Shown: positions 26,415-36,169, numbered from the stretch's first letter. The stretch: DNA of 63,239 nt from CAZODA01 sp964578485 (GCA_964578485.1 CAZODA010000015.1:1-63239); one strand, 5' to 3'. A program made the numbers and translations. Notes: generated from the sequence alone by a model not told the origin.

Positions 26415-27335
26415 TCAATTCGTAATTCTTCTATTTTTATATTGTTTTGGTGATACTCCTGTAAAACGTTTAAAATAACTGCCAAAGTGAGATTGATTTG
26501 AAAATCCCAATTCGTTACTAATTTGTTGGATAGTAAGTGAGCTTGAATTCAGCAAAGCTTTAGCTTCTATAATCACATAATCTCTTATCCAAACACCTGC
26601 ATGTCTGCCACTAACTTCAAAAATTAATTTTGAAAGATATTTTGGTGTCAGGAAAATTTTATCGGCATACCAACTAATTTTTCTTTCACGCCGAAAGTTT
26701 TTTTGAAGTAGTGAGATAAAGTTTTCAAAAATTTCTTCTTTTCGGGTTTTTATTGTTTTTTCGTTTGATTTAATTAGAATATTACTGACGAGATAAAAAA
26801 GCAAACGAACATAGGTTTGTACAATTTCTTTTAAGAACATATTATTTTTATCTCGGATATTATCTTTTATCAGTCTGAAAATAATATCTCCTTCTTTTGC
26901 TTCTTTTTCCGGAAATTTTACGCATGGTTGTTTAAAGAACTGATATTGCAGGTCTAATGACATTCTAAAATCATTATGGACGTCAAAAAAGTTCTCTTCC
27001 AATAAAATATATCTTGCTTTGTATTCTGAACCAACTTCCAATAATTCAAAAACTTGTTCGGGTAGAATTACTAAAGTCATATTTTGTTCTACTGTAAAAT
27101 GTTCTAAACCTATACGTAGTTTAATAAATCCCTTCTTACACATTATTACAGCTACCATGCCGAGTCGTAGCGGAAAATTAATGATCATGTCGTAATGAAA
27201 GTTTTCTGCAAAGGCAAAAATATCATCAAAAATGAAAAAATTTTTAATACCGCTTTGTTGATCTACCAATTTATGAAGCGAGTAATAATCGTAATAAGAA
27301 GCTGTTTCGTACATAATATTCGACTTTATTGACAT
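26415..27335 (-). CDS. AraC-family transcriptional regulator
   Basis: 306 residues. The N-terminal cupin-like sensing part spans about 40-170. The C-terminal AraC domain (about 205-306) includes ISWYADKIFLTPKYLSKLIF, then SSLTIQQISNELGFSNQSHF, GSYFKRFTGVSPKQYK. It is divergent from the RND efflux operon across 162 bp, so control of that operon is the natural guess. The start ATG at 27335 is followed by an alternative Met at residue 8. Confidence 0.88.
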   Translation of the reverse strand: MSIKSNIMYETASYYDYYSLHKLVDQQSGIKNFFIFDDIFAFAENFHYDMIINFPLRLGMVAVIMCKKGFIKLRIGLEHFTVEQNMTLVILPEQVFELLEVGSEYKARYILLEENFFDVHNDFRMSLDLQYQFFKQPCVKFPEKEAKEGDIIFRLIKDNIRDKNNMFLKEIVQTYVRLLFYLVSNILIKSNEKTIKTRKEEIFENFISLLQKNFRRERKISWYADKIFLTPKYLSKLIFEVSGRHAGVWIRDYVIIEAKALLNSSSLTIQQISNELGFSNQSHFGSYFKRFTGVSPKQYKNRRITN

Positions 27336-27497
27336 TAAATTAGAATATTTTTTGATTATAAAAGAAAGAATCCATCAAAGTGAACAAAAATTTCTGCCTT
27401 TATAGTTTTTTTCTAATGTCAATCATCTTTATTTTGTGCTGAAATAATGTGTAGATCGTTATTAATATTTTATTAAGATATAATTAAATGGTTTTTT

Positions 27498-28568
27498 ATG
27501 AAAAGTAAATGGGTTTTGATAGTATTACTAACTGCCGGACTGCTACTGGGTTGTATGGGAAATAACCATACAGAAAGCAATGAGGCAGTTAAAAATGTAA
27601 AGATTGTCTCTCCTGTTTTAATGAGCAATATAAAGCATCGTACTTTACCCGGCGTTGTAAAAGCCTCAAATGAAATGAATATTGGGTTTAAAACTGCCGG
27701 TCAAATTAGTCGTTTTTTAGTTCATGAAGGCGATTTTGTTAAGGAGGGAGATGTTATAGCAGAGCTCGATCGGAAGGATTATTTGTTGCAACTTGAAGCG
27801 AGTCAAATTCAATACGATCAGTTAAAAGCTGAGGTTGAGCGCTTAGAAGTACTTTTTAAGCGTAATAATATAGCGGCAAATGATTACGAAAAAGCTTTAG
27901 CAGGCCTTAGTGCTTTAAGTATTCAACTTCAGGCAGATAAGAACACTATAGAATATACAGTATTGCGTTCGCCTGTTTCAGGTTATATTCAAGCCGTTAA
28001 TTTCTCCAAATCGGAAATGGTCGGTGCAGGAACAGCTGTCGTAAGATTAATTGATCTATCAACGGTCAAAGTGGAAGCTGAACTGCCTGCTTCTCTTTAT
28101 ATGCGGAAAAATGATTTTATAACTTATTCATGTCAGACGAATCTTATTCAAAATGAGGAAGTACCGTTAAAAGTTCTTGGTATTAATCAAAAGTCTAACA
28201 GCAGTCAGTTACACAAAATAAGTTTTGTACCCGAATCTCCAAATTCCGGATTGATTGCAGGGATGAATGTAAAAGTTGTGATAACTATAGATGATAGTAA
28301 AAACATAAAGGGTACTGCTTATACACTTCCTTTAAAAACTGTTTTCAGCGAAAAGGATAAATCATATGTATGGGTCGTTGAAAATAATACTGTAAAAAAA
28401 CGAAATATACAGATAGGTGGAATCAGCAGTGATGGAGCTATGATAATTTTATCGGGTATTTCTGAAAATGACAAGATTGTAAAAGCCGGAATCAGAGTGT
28501 TAAATGAAAACGATAAGGTAAATATTATTCCTGAACCGGAAAAAACTAATGTAGGAGGACTTTTATGA
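27498..28568 (+). CDS. RND efflux periplasmic adaptor (MFP) lipoprotein
   Basis: 356 residues with a lipobox (LLLGC, Cys19). The HlyD/AcrA layout is clear: first lipoyl half (GFKTAGQISRFLVHEGDFVK), coiled-coil hairpin (about 105-145), second lipoyl half (YTVLRSPVSGYIQAVNF), beta-barrel and membrane-proximal domains. It bridges the inner-membrane pump and the outer-membrane channel. It overlaps the pump gene by 4 bp (ATGA), and a TolC gene follows. Confidence 0.93.
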   Translation: MKSKWVLIVLLTAGLLLGCMGNNHTESNEAVKNVKIVSPVLMSNIKHRTLPGVVKASNEMNIGFKTAGQISRFLVHEGDFVKEGDVIAELDRKDYLLQLEASQIQYDQLKAEVERLEVLFKRNNIAANDYEKALAGLSALSIQLQADKNTIEYTVLRSPVSGYIQAVNFSKSEMVGAGTAVVRLIDLSTVKVEAELPASLYMRKNDFITYSCQTNLIQNEEVPLKVLGINQKSNSSQLHKISFVPESPNSGLIAGMNVKVVITIDDSKNIKGTAYTLPLKTVFSEKDKSYVWVVENNTVKKRNIQIGGISSDGAMIILSGISENDKIVKAGIRVLNENDKVNIIPEPEKTNVGGLL

Positions 28569-31500
28569 AATTGAGTAAATTTTTCTATAATCGTCAGACC
28601 TTATTTTGGTCCTTGCTATTGATGATTGTTGTTGGCGGAATATTAGCCTATTCCGTTATGCCTAAGTTGGAAGACCCAACTATGTCTATCAAAGAGGCTA
28701 TGGTTATAACTTATTATCCCGGTGCATCGGCTCATGAAGTAGAGCTTGAAGTAAGCTCTGTTTTGGAAGAGGAGTTGACAACAATCAGTAATCTTGAAAG
28801 TATTTCTTCCACCTCCTATGATAATATGTCGGTTGTAAATGTATCTATTGAATTGTCGGTTCCTCCGGAGGAATTGGAACAGGGATGGGATATCCTTAGG
28901 CGAAAAGTGCAGCTGGCCTCCTTGCAACTGCCGCCAGGTGTTATGGATCCCATTGTTGTGGATGATGTAAGTGATATTTATGGGATGTTTTATGCTATTA
29001 CTGCAGATGGTTATTCTTATAGTGAAATGCAGCAATATGCCAAAATGTTGAGGAAGGAATTGTTGAAGGTGGATGGCGTAAAAAGAATATCATTTTTTGG
29101 AATGCGTGATGAAGAAATTAACATTACACTTCCCCGTGAATTTTTAGCGCGCAACAGTATTTATCCTTTGCAAATAATGACAGGTATTGATGCTCTTAAT
29201 AAGCCTGTAAATGCAGGATATCTTGATTCCGACGATCAAAAAATAAAATTGGCAGTTGATGGAAAAATAAAATCGGAAGAGGATATAAAAAATATTATGA
29301 TTAAAACAACTTCGGGTTTAGTAAAACTCGAAGATGTGGCGAAAGTTGAAAGATCATATGCCGAACCACAAACGGATGGATTTTGGGTTGATGGAAAACC
29401 AGCCATCGCCTTGTTGATCTCTATGGAATCTGATGTCGTAGTTACAAAAATTGGCAAACGTACTGATAAAAAAATGGAAGAACTTGCCAAACTTCTTCCT
29501 GTTGGATTTGAATATGAAAAAGTCTATTTTCAACCTGATCGTGTTTCAGGTGCACTTCGTTCTTTTTTATTAAACCTTGCAGCTTCTGTTTTAATTGTTA
29601 TTGCCATACTCATGCTCACTATGGGATTCCGTAGTGGAGTAATTATTGGTATAGGATTGTTACTGACCGTTTTAGGAACATTTCCGATTTTGCTTGTTTT
29701 TGGGGGTACCTTACAACGAATTTCCCTTGGAGCGTTTATTGTGGCAATGGGAATGTTGGTGGATAATGCTGTAGTTATTATGGATGGTATATTGGTGGAT
29801 AGGGCAAAGGGCTTAGCTCCCAAACATTATCTTTTCAGGACAGTTAAAAATACTGTATGGCCATTATTTGGTGCTACCATAATTGCAGTAGCAGCCTTCT
29901 TGCCCGTAGGATTATCACCCGATACCATTGGTGAATATGCGAGCGATTTGTTCTTGGTATTGGGGATTTCATTATTTGTGAGTTGGTTTCTTGCTATTAC
30001 TCAAGTTCCTATTTTTGCCAATAAAATGTTGTCGTCGTCATTTAAATCCTCTAAAAATAAAAAGTCTGATACGACGAATAATGATTCGCATATACAATCG
30101 TTTATCCGAAAGGCTTTGACGCTTTTTATTAATAGGAAATTTACCACTCTTGTCATCAGTTTGGCATGCCTTGCTTTAGCAATTTTTGGCTTTACGATTG
30201 TACAAATGAAGTTTTTTCCCGATTTCGATTATAATCAGTTGTATGTTGAATATACTTTACCAACTCAAACAAACTCCGAGCGTGTAAAGACCGATTTGTT
30301 GGAAATTACGGAAAAATTGTCTGAATATAAAGAGATTAAAAATATAGCTATAAGTCAGGGACAAACCCCGGGGCGTTATTCTTTGGCACGTGCTATGGCT
30401 TCTGGAGGAGAAAATTATGGTGAAATAATCTTAAATTTCTTCAGTTATAAGGATGCTTATCGTTTACTACCTGAGCTTCAGCAGAAATTACGCGATGAAT
30501 ATCCCGAGGCTTACATTCGTATAAGGAAATTTTCACTTGCTATTGATACGAGTCATCCTGTGGAGGTTATGTTTACCGGTCCCGACCCTGCTGTTTTACA
30601 TGATCTCTCCGAACAAGCTCAGGAAATTATGAAACAATCACCCTTAGTTGATGCTTATTCTGTTTGTGATAATTGGGCTCCGCTGACAAAGACTATATAT
30701 GCAAAATATAATGATCAATATGCCAAAAGGGCAGGAGTAGGACGCGAGGATATTGCTAATGCTCTTCAGGCATCTACGCAAGGACTCCCTGTTGGAATGG
30801 TTTTCGAAAATGACAAAAGATTGCTCATTAATCTTAAAGTTTGCGATGATAATGAGGAAAAAATATCGAATTTAGAAGACATCCCGGTTTGGAGTATGAT
30901 ACCAAATGTTGTGCTCGATGATATTAGTCTGCCTGGTCTTTTGCAGGGTAATATCTCTGTAGATGAGCTTACAGATGATGTTTTTCGCGCCGTTCCGCTT
31001 AGTCAGGCTACTGAAGGTTTAAAAATTGAATGGGAGGAAAGTGTTATTTTTCGATACTATGGCGACAGAGCCATTGAAGCTCAATGCGAGCCATCTTTAG
31101 ATGCTACTCCAAGTATGGCAAAGAATAGTATAATAGAGCAAATTGAAAATATCGAACTTCCTTCCGGCTACGATATAAAATGGATAGGAGAAGATAGAAT
31201 CCAGCATACTGCAATTTTAAATATTTTGGGATATCTCCCTTTAATATTGGTTATTATATTTATTGTTTTGCTCCTTCTTTTTAATAGTATCAAAAAAATG
31301 TTGTTGATATTGTTCTGCCTGCCGTTTGCAGCAATAGGATGTGTACTTGCTTTAGTTCTTACAGGAACTCCATTTACTTTTATGGGCATAGTTGGTGCCG
31401 TTGGATTGTTGGGTATGCTTATAAAAAACTCTATTGTATTGGTTGATGAAATCACGCGAATGACAAACGAAGGTACAGAGCCATATTTAGCTATTATTGA

Positions 31501-31708
31501 GTCCACTATTAATCGTACGCGTCCGGTAGTTATGGCTTCTGCAACTACTATTTTGGGGATGCTTCCGCTAATTCCCGATCCTATGTATGGAAGTTTGGCA
31601 GTTATAGTAATTGGAGGATTGACAATAGGAACCATTATTACTTTAATTCTGCTTCCGATATTTTATGCCTTATTGTATAGAGTTAAAAAGCCGAAAACAA
31701 CAGTATGA
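28565..31708 (+). CDS. RND-type multidrug efflux transporter (AcrB family)
   Basis: 1047 residues, the full family length. Twelve transmembrane segments: TM1 at about 12-30, TM2-6 at about 335-490, TM7 at about 525-545, TM8-12 at about 880-1040. Conserved stretches include GMLVDNAVVIMDGILVDRAK (a variant of the usual TM4 aspartate motif) and MGIVGAVGLLGMLIKNSIVL. It pumps substrates using the proton gradient. Substrate unknown. Overlaps of 4 bp with both neighbours show one operon with the adaptor and TolC. Confidence 0.95.
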   Translation: MKLSKFFYNRQTLFWSLLLMIVVGGILAYSVMPKLEDPTMSIKEAMVITYYPGASAHEVELEVSSVLEEELTTISNLESISSTSYDNMSVVNVSIELSVPPEELEQGWDILRRKVQLASLQLPPGVMDPIVVDDVSDIYGMFYAITADGYSYSEMQQYAKMLRKELLKVDGVKRISFFGMRDEEINITLPREFLARNSIYPLQIMTGIDALNKPVNAGYLDSDDQKIKLAVDGKIKSEEDIKNIMIKTTSGLVKLEDVAKVERSYAEPQTDGFWVDGKPAIALLISMESDVVVTKIGKRTDKKMEELAKLLPVGFEYEKVYFQPDRVSGALRSFLLNLAASVLIVIAILMLTMGFRSGVIIGIGLLLTVLGTFPILLVFGGTLQRISLGAFIVAMGMLVDNAVVIMDGILVDRAKGLAPKHYLFRTVKNTVWPLFGATIIAVAAFLPVGLSPDTIGEYASDLFLVLGISLFVSWFLAITQVPIFANKMLSSSFKSSKNKKSDTTNNDSHIQSFIRKALTLFINRKFTTLVISLACLALAIFGFTIVQMKFFPDFDYNQLYVEYTLPTQTNSERVKTDLLEITEKLSEYKEIKNIAISQGQTPGRYSLARAMASGGENYGEIILNFFSYKDAYRLLPELQQKLRDEYPEAYIRIRKFSLAIDTSHPVEVMFTGPDPAVLHDLSEQAQEIMKQSPLVDAYSVCDNWAPLTKTIYAKYNDQYAKRAGVGREDIANALQASTQGLPVGMVFENDKRLLINLKVCDDNEEKISNLEDIPVWSMIPNVVLDDISLPGLLQGNISVDELTDDVFRAVPLSQATEGLKIEWEESVIFRYYGDRAIEAQCEPSLDATPSMAKNSIIEQIENIELPSGYDIKWIGEDRIQHTAILNILGYLPLILVIIFIVLLLLFNSIKKMLLILFCLPFAAIGCVLALVLTGTPFTFMGIVGAVGLLGMLIKNSIVLVDEITRMTNEGTEPYLAIIESTINRTRPVVMASATTILGMLPLIPDPMYGSLAVIVIGGLTIGTIITLILLPIFYALLYRVKKPKTTV

Positions 31709-33072
31709 AATCAAAAAAAATGATTATGAGAAAGATTTTGTCAACTCTTATTATAGCCTTCAGTATAATTTATGCGCGAGCACAGCCCATAAATTTATCG
31801 GTTCAACAATGTCGTGAAATGGCACTTGAAACCAGTGAAGACATAAAAATTGCCGGTTTTCAAAATACACAAGCTCAAATTGAAAAGCAAATAGCTAAAA
31901 CAGCTTATTTCCCAAAAATATCAGCTTCTGCTACTTATGCCTATATAAATGGTGATATTGAACTTGGTATGGACGATATGAACTTAAGTATTCCATTTCC
32001 TGAAATGGGAATAGAAATAGATCTAAGTGAAATGATCCCTCAAAATCTTATGGTAGATCTTAATACCGATCTTTATATACTTGGTGCAAATCTGCAACAA
32101 CCGATTTTTACCGGAGGGAAAATTCTTACAGGAAATAAAATGGCGCAAAAAGGAATAGAAATCACTGAAGAATTTAGCGCCATGACACGTATGAATGTTA
32201 TCGCTGAAGCTGAAAATGCCTATTGGAATTATTTTCTTATAGGAGATAAAATCGAATTGTTGAAACAATATGAGTTGCTTTTAGATACGCTTTATCAAAG
32301 CGTATCTGATATGATATTGGTTCAAATGGCTACAGATAGTGAGTTGTTAAAGATTACTTCGCGAAAAAGTAATATACAATATCAAATGCATAAAGCAATA
32401 AATGGTAAAGAGCTTTTACGCATGCAGCTTTGTAGAATTATTGGCGTTGATTTAAATACAGAAATAGTATTGACCGATACTATTTCTGAAAATGAAATTG
32501 TGTTTGGCACTTACGATTTGACAAGTCGTCCTGAATATCGCATGCTTCAAAAACAAGTTGAGCTAAAAGAATTGAATATTAAAAATGTGCGTAGCGACTA
32601 TCTTCCGCATATTGGTGCAATGGCGGGTTTAAGTTATTTGGGAGAGATGGAAATGGGTGGAACTTCTGTTAAAATGGATAAACCGATACCGATGATAATG
32701 GCTTCACTTAATATTCCGGTTTTTAGTTTTGGGGAGGGAACAAAAAAAATTAAAAGTGCTAAAATTGCTCGTGACATTCAACAGGAAGAGCTGAATAAAA
32801 ACGCTAAGCTTTTAACAATTGAAGTGCAATATGCTGAGCGAAATTTGATGGATGCTTATTTTTTAATTTCAACAGCCAAAATTGGATTGGAACAAGCTGA
32901 AGATAATTTAAATCGTTGGCAAAATAATTATGAACTTGGCATGGCAACACTCTTCGATGTCCTTGATGCGCAAACACAATGGCAAGAAGCATATAGCAAT
33001 GCCATCGAAGCAAAAGTGAATTTTAAAATTAAAGAAACTGAATATTTGAAGGTAACCGGAGGTCTCGAATGA
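31705..33072 (+). CDS. TolC-family outer-membrane efflux channel
   Basis: 455 residues with a signal peptide ending near IIYARAQ. Two repeats of the TolC type: LSVQQCREMALETSEDIKIA with a long coiled coil and then KIARDIQQEELNKNAKLLTI in the second half, ending in ELGMATLFDVLDAQTQWQEA, the usual C-terminal signature. It gives the exit duct for the RND pump. Several in-frame Met codons occur in the first nine residues; the first overlaps the pump stop (ATGA). The 227 bp after it contain no gene. Confidence 0.93.
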   Translation: MKSKKMIMRKILSTLIIAFSIIYARAQPINLSVQQCREMALETSEDIKIAGFQNTQAQIEKQIAKTAYFPKISASATYAYINGDIELGMDDMNLSIPFPEMGIEIDLSEMIPQNLMVDLNTDLYILGANLQQPIFTGGKILTGNKMAQKGIEITEEFSAMTRMNVIAEAENAYWNYFLIGDKIELLKQYELLLDTLYQSVSDMILVQMATDSELLKITSRKSNIQYQMHKAINGKELLRMQLCRIIGVDLNTEIVLTDTISENEIVFGTYDLTSRPEYRMLQKQVELKELNIKNVRSDYLPHIGAMAGLSYLGEMEMGGTSVKMDKPIPMIMASLNIPVFSFGEGTKKIKSAKIARDIQQEELNKNAKLLTIEVQYAERNLMDAYFLISTAKIGLEQAEDNLNRWQNNYELGMATLFDVLDAQTQWQEAYSNAIEAKVNFKIKETEYLKVTGGLE

Positions 33073-33299
33073 GATAAATTTTCTTTTGTTTCAGAATATC
33101 AATTCAAAACCGCTTAAAATGATTTTAAATTAGAAACGATAAATACTTATTTTAATACTTACAACTAAATGGTTAGGCAACTGATGCAAGCTGTCCGTCG
33201 TGGTAGATAAAATATTGCAGAAGCATTAATAGCATCAGCAACATCCTAATAAACAGAGGTTAAGCTTACAAATGTTGCCTTTACCAGGTTGAAAATTTA

Positions 33300-34052
33300 C
33301 TATTCAACTATTATTTCCAATTCTGTAAATTCAAAACTACCATTACTCTTGTAACCCTCAACTACAAATGTTACCTCATATAATTTACCAAGCTCCATGC
33401 CCAAGGATTCCCATTTCTCGAAGTGTTTTGTAATATCAATGCTGCCACTATTACGAACATCCCTACGAATGCTAAAATATTGTGGAAAAGTTGTGTTGCC
33501 AATAATAGAAGGCTGATTTACACGAGTGCTTTCATAAATATCATATATACTGCCGTCAACTTCAAGAGTTCCCTTAAGCTGAGTTCCTTCTGCCATTGAT
33601 GGAATCCAGCGACGCCAATCCTCAACAATATAATATTCAGTTAGGGGCTCCGTTGTCCAGCCATAAATAGAAAGATAGGAATTCCCCGATTCGGTGGTTG
33701 GCCTATAATCACAAGCATAAGAAGCAGTAAAGCGGCCAATTTCTTGATGAAGCAGTGTTTGATCATATGACAATCCTCTGCGTGCTAAATAATTATCAAT
33801 TTTATCCCAACTTCCGCTGAACAAAGCACCCGCAGCTATTGTCATGCAGGCATCTCCAGTGCCATTTTGATTCCATAACTCATAAACATAACCATCATGC
33901 TCACCCCTAAATTGGTGCTTGAAAGAATCAGAACAAAAGGTCTGAACTTTTGACTCTTCAGCTTTTTCTCCGGATGAAGACTTGCTACTACCACCACACC
34001 CCATTAAGATTGCCGAAAGTATAAAAACGAAAACAAAATTTATCCTGTTCAT
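33300..34052 (-). CDS. GH11 endo-1,4-beta-xylanase, lipoprotein
   Basis: 250 residues, one GH11 domain after a lipobox (ILMGC, Cys19) and a short Ser-rich linker. The jelly-roll signatures are clear: GNSYLSIYGWTTEPLTEYYI with nucleophile Glu139, EVDGSIYDIYESTRVNQPSI, TFPQYFSIRRD, and VVEGYKSNGS with acid/base Glu232. GH11 enzymes cut the xylan backbone internally. Three cysteines (40, 69, 114) in the mature part are unusual for the family. As a surface or periplasmic lipoprotein it would supply oligosaccharides to the GH43/GH51/GH3 set 3-12 kb away. It stands alone, with no SusC/D partner. Confidence 0.88.
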   Translation of the reverse strand: MNRINFVFVFILSAILMGCGGSSKSSSGEKAEESKVQTFCSDSFKHQFRGEHDGYVYELWNQNGTGDACMTIAAGALFSGSWDKIDNYLARRGLSYDQTLLHQEIGRFTASYACDYRPTTESGNSYLSIYGWTTEPLTEYYIVEDWRRWIPSMAEGTQLKGTLEVDGSIYDIYESTRVNQPSIIGNTTFPQYFSIRRDVRNSGSIDITKHFEKWESLGMELGKLYEVTFVVEGYKSNGSFEFTELEIIVE

Positions 34053-34185
34053 ACATATAACTTTAAGTATTAGACAAAATTAGCAACTTATCTAAAGGAA
34101 CAAATATATCCCATAGATGAGTATTGACAAATATAATACTTTATAACAACTTGGCTTATAGTAATAACATAAGATAATCATACTG

Positions 34186-34314
34186 AGTGATTTTTATGTA
34201 CTCGGAGCTTCCAGCTTCGAGTCTTTTTTTAATCCTAATGAGGAAATTATTATACATCAAGGAAAGCTACCACATTGGTTCCAAAAAGAGGTATTCTATC
34301 ATGTTACATTTCGC
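34186..34314 (+). pseudogene. N-terminal remnant of a REP-associated (RAYT/Y1) transposase, copy 1
   Basis: In frame from 34186 the sequence encodes SDFYVLGASSFESFFNPNEE, then HQGKLPHWFQKEVFYHVTFR. The KLPHWFQK...FYHVTFR segment matches the start of REP-associated tyrosine transposases. It has no start codon in frame and breaks off into repeat sequence at 34315. It is closely similar to copy 2 (34697-34906). Confidence 0.65.
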
Positions 34315-34366
34315 TACGCTCTCCTGCTCTCGGCAAGCCTCGGCGGGAACCTGTCCCGTTGGAAAC

Positions 34367-34441
34367 GGGATTTCGCTTCGCTCTCCCGAATTTGCGGGAT
34401 TTCGCTTCGCTCTCCCGAATTTGCGGGATTTCGCTTCGCTC
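34367..34441. repeat. 29-bp tandem repeat, about 2.6 units
   Basis: GGGATTTCGCTTCGCTC starts at 34367, 34396 and 34425, with CTCCCGAATTTGC between units. The core differs by one base from the core of the 55-bp inverted repeat at 225-279 and 2518-2572. Confidence 0.85.
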
Positions 34442-34470
34442 AACCTTCAGGCGCCTCTTTCAACCAAAAT

Positions 34471-34539
34471 CAATATTTCAAATTGTGCTTGGCGTACTCC
34501 TGAAAAAAGGAGGAGAGTTTTTCATTATTACACTGATGA
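34471..34539 (+). repeat. 69-bp dispersed repeat with hairpin, copy A
   Basis: Near-identical, in reverse orientation, to 40634-40706. It includes CAATATTTCAAATTGTGCTT, GGCGTACTCC and AGGAGGAGAG. Copy B carries a few extra bases that complete a CTCCTCCTT...AAGGAGGAG hairpin. Confidence 0.8.
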
Positions 34540-34696
34540 CTTTTAATTCTGTTGAAGCACAGGTATTCAATTTTTCTCAAAGCAAGATGCTTTGAGTACA
34601 TTATTTTAGAGGTCTTGCTTTTTGATTTATTTAAAAAAAATGAATAATTTTAAAAATAGTTTTTGATCCATTATTTTTACTAAACAATATCGGATT

Positions 34697-34906
34697 ATGG
34701 AACAAAGTGATTTTAATGTACTCGAAGCATCCAACTTCGAGCCTTTTTTTAACCCTAATAAGGAAATTAATAAACATCAAGGGAAGCTACCACATTGGTT
34801 TCAAAAAAAGGTATTCTATCATGTTACATTTCGATTGGTCGATTCTCTACCAAAAGAAAAAGTTGAACAATTAAAAACCGATAAAGAAAATTGGCTCAGA
34901 AAACAA
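34697..34906 (+). pseudogene. N-terminal remnant of a RAYT/Y1 transposase, copy 2, in frame with the next gene
   Basis: Seventy codons with an intact start: MEQSDFNVLEASNFEPFFNP, then HQGKLPHWFQKKVFYHVTFR, LVDSLPKEKVEQLKTDKENW. These are the first residues of REP-associated transposases, before the catalytic HUH and Tyr, which are absent. The frame runs without a stop into the lipoprotein gene at 34907. The joined ORF would hide that gene's signal peptide inside, so I treat it as a remnant that may supply a promoter or leader. Confidence 0.65.
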
Positions 34907-36169
34907 ATGAATATTAGAAGTTTTACAAGAATACTATGTTTGCTTGTAGCAAGTATATTGATCTTATCAAGTTGTAAAAGTGATTTGATTAAATGTACGA
35001 TAAAAGGAGAAGTTATCGATCGTCCACAAAGCACTCAGTTTATTTTATACAAATACGATGAAGATCCCCGTATTCATGGAATAAATATTCCAATTATTGA
35101 TGGGAAATTTGAATATGTTTTGAATAGCGAGTATAGCGAAAAATATGAATTAGCGTTTTTTGATGAATATGAATCCGGTTCTTGGAGGCGTATATCATTT
35201 TTTTCTGAGCAAGAAACTTTAAATTTCACTTTATATCCAAGCGAAAGATATGTTGAAACTCGTATAGAAGGGGGGAAGCTTACAAAGGAATATTGGGATT
35301 TCTTAAGGCCATATTTATTAAAGGAAGAGGCTATTGACAAGGAATTTCTCACAAAATCCAAACTATATTTAGAAAATAAATTTGGTGATATATTCAATAA
35401 AGCTGAAATATCTGAAAATGATCTTATTGAAGCAGTTGAGCAATTGAAAAATAACAATATTGACATTGAACCTATTATAAGGGAAATCACTGAAATTGAG
35501 CAAAATCTTTATCAGAATCTTCCTCAAGAATTTACGGCTAAGAGATTGCAGTACATAAAGGATAATCCAACTTTAGTTGCCTATGATATTCTTTTATCAG
35601 CTTTAGGTACAATGATTAGTAGGAATCAAGATTTTCAAGAAACAAATGATATTACGCCATATGCAGATTTATATAAGGATGTTTTTGGCCCAAAATATCC
35701 CGAACATCCATATTCAGAAAAAATGGAAAGCCTATTAACTTCTTTGTCTTTTAAAGAAGGTTCTTCATTTGTTGATTTTAAGGCAATAGATTTAAAGGGC
35801 AGTTCTGTTAAATTATCTGATCGAATTGCAGGGAAACCTGCTGTACTCAATTTATGGGCATCGTGGTGTGGTCCCTGTCGTAGAAAAGGAAAAGAGTTAA
35901 TTCCTATTTATGAGGAATTTTCTAAAAAAGGATTTGTTGTTATAGGGGTTGCCCGTGAAAAAAGTATTGCAGATGCTGAAGCTGCTATAAAATTGGATAA
36001 ATACCCATGGGAAAATCTCATAGAACTTAAGGATGAGGAAAAGATATGGGAAAAATATGGAATTGGAAATTCAGGTGGTAGTGTATTTCTAATTGATGAA
36101 AATGGAATTATTGTTGCCATTAATCCGGAGACAACAGAAATTAGAGACTTTTTAATCAATAAATTATAA
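34907..36169 (+). CDS. TlpA-like thiol-disulfide oxidoreductase lipoprotein
   Basis: 420 residues. The start is set at the ATG at 34907 because it opens a proper lipoprotein signal (NIRSFTRILCLLVASILILS followed by SC, Cys23). Residues about 25-120 resemble the DUF4369 beta-domain often found before thioredoxin domains. A helical middle follows. The thioredoxin/TlpA domain starts at about 285, with WCGPC at Cys321/Cys324 and GSVFLIDENGIIVA as the cis-Pro-containing strand equivalent (GG in place of the usual T-P). These proteins reduce or shuffle disulfides in the periplasm. An upstream transposase remnant is fused in frame. Confidence 0.82.
   Translation: MNIRSFTRILCLLVASILILSSCKSDLIKCTIKGEVIDRPQSTQFILYKYDEDPRIHGINIPIIDGKFEYVLNSEYSEKYELAFFDEYESGSWRRISFFSEQETLNFTLYPSERYVETRIEGGKLTKEYWDFLRPYLLKEEAIDKEFLTKSKLYLENKFGDIFNKAEISENDLIEAVEQLKNNNIDIEPIIREITEIEQNLYQNLPQEFTAKRLQYIKDNPTLVAYDILLSALGTMISRNQDFQETNDITPYADLYKDVFGPKYPEHPYSEKMESLLTSLSFKEGSSFVDFKAIDLKGSSVKLSDRIAGKPAVLNLWASWCGPCRRKGKELIPIYEEFSKKGFVVIGVAREKSIADAEAAIKLDKYPWENLIELKDEEKIWEKYGIGNSGGSVFLIDENGIIVAINPETTEIRDFLINKL

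Larger units (their letters stand above)
34053..34696. other. Repeat-filled region with transposase remnant
   Basis: 644 bp. After about 130 bp of AT-rich promoter-type sequence upstream of GH11 come a RAYT remnant (34186-34314), a 29-bp tandem repeat (34367-34441) and a 69-bp dispersed repeat (34471-34539). Two rightward ORFs here (34187 and 34275) translate these repeats in the wrong frame and are not genes. Confidence 0.7.

Noticed and set aside
29530..31635. Minus-strand ORFs within the RND pump gene
   Set aside because: They are antisense to conserved AcrB sequence with low-complexity hydrophobic text.
34187..34595. Two overlapping ORFs (119 and 106 residues)
   Set aside because: They read a RAYT remnant and a 29-bp tandem repeat in non-coding frames; their Ser/Arg-rich text repeats with the DNA unit.
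34697..36169. One 490-residue protein from the RAYT start through the thioredoxin domain
   Set aside because: The lipoprotein signal would be buried at residue 71, while the first 70 residues match a transposase start. The lipoprotein start at 34907 is preferred.
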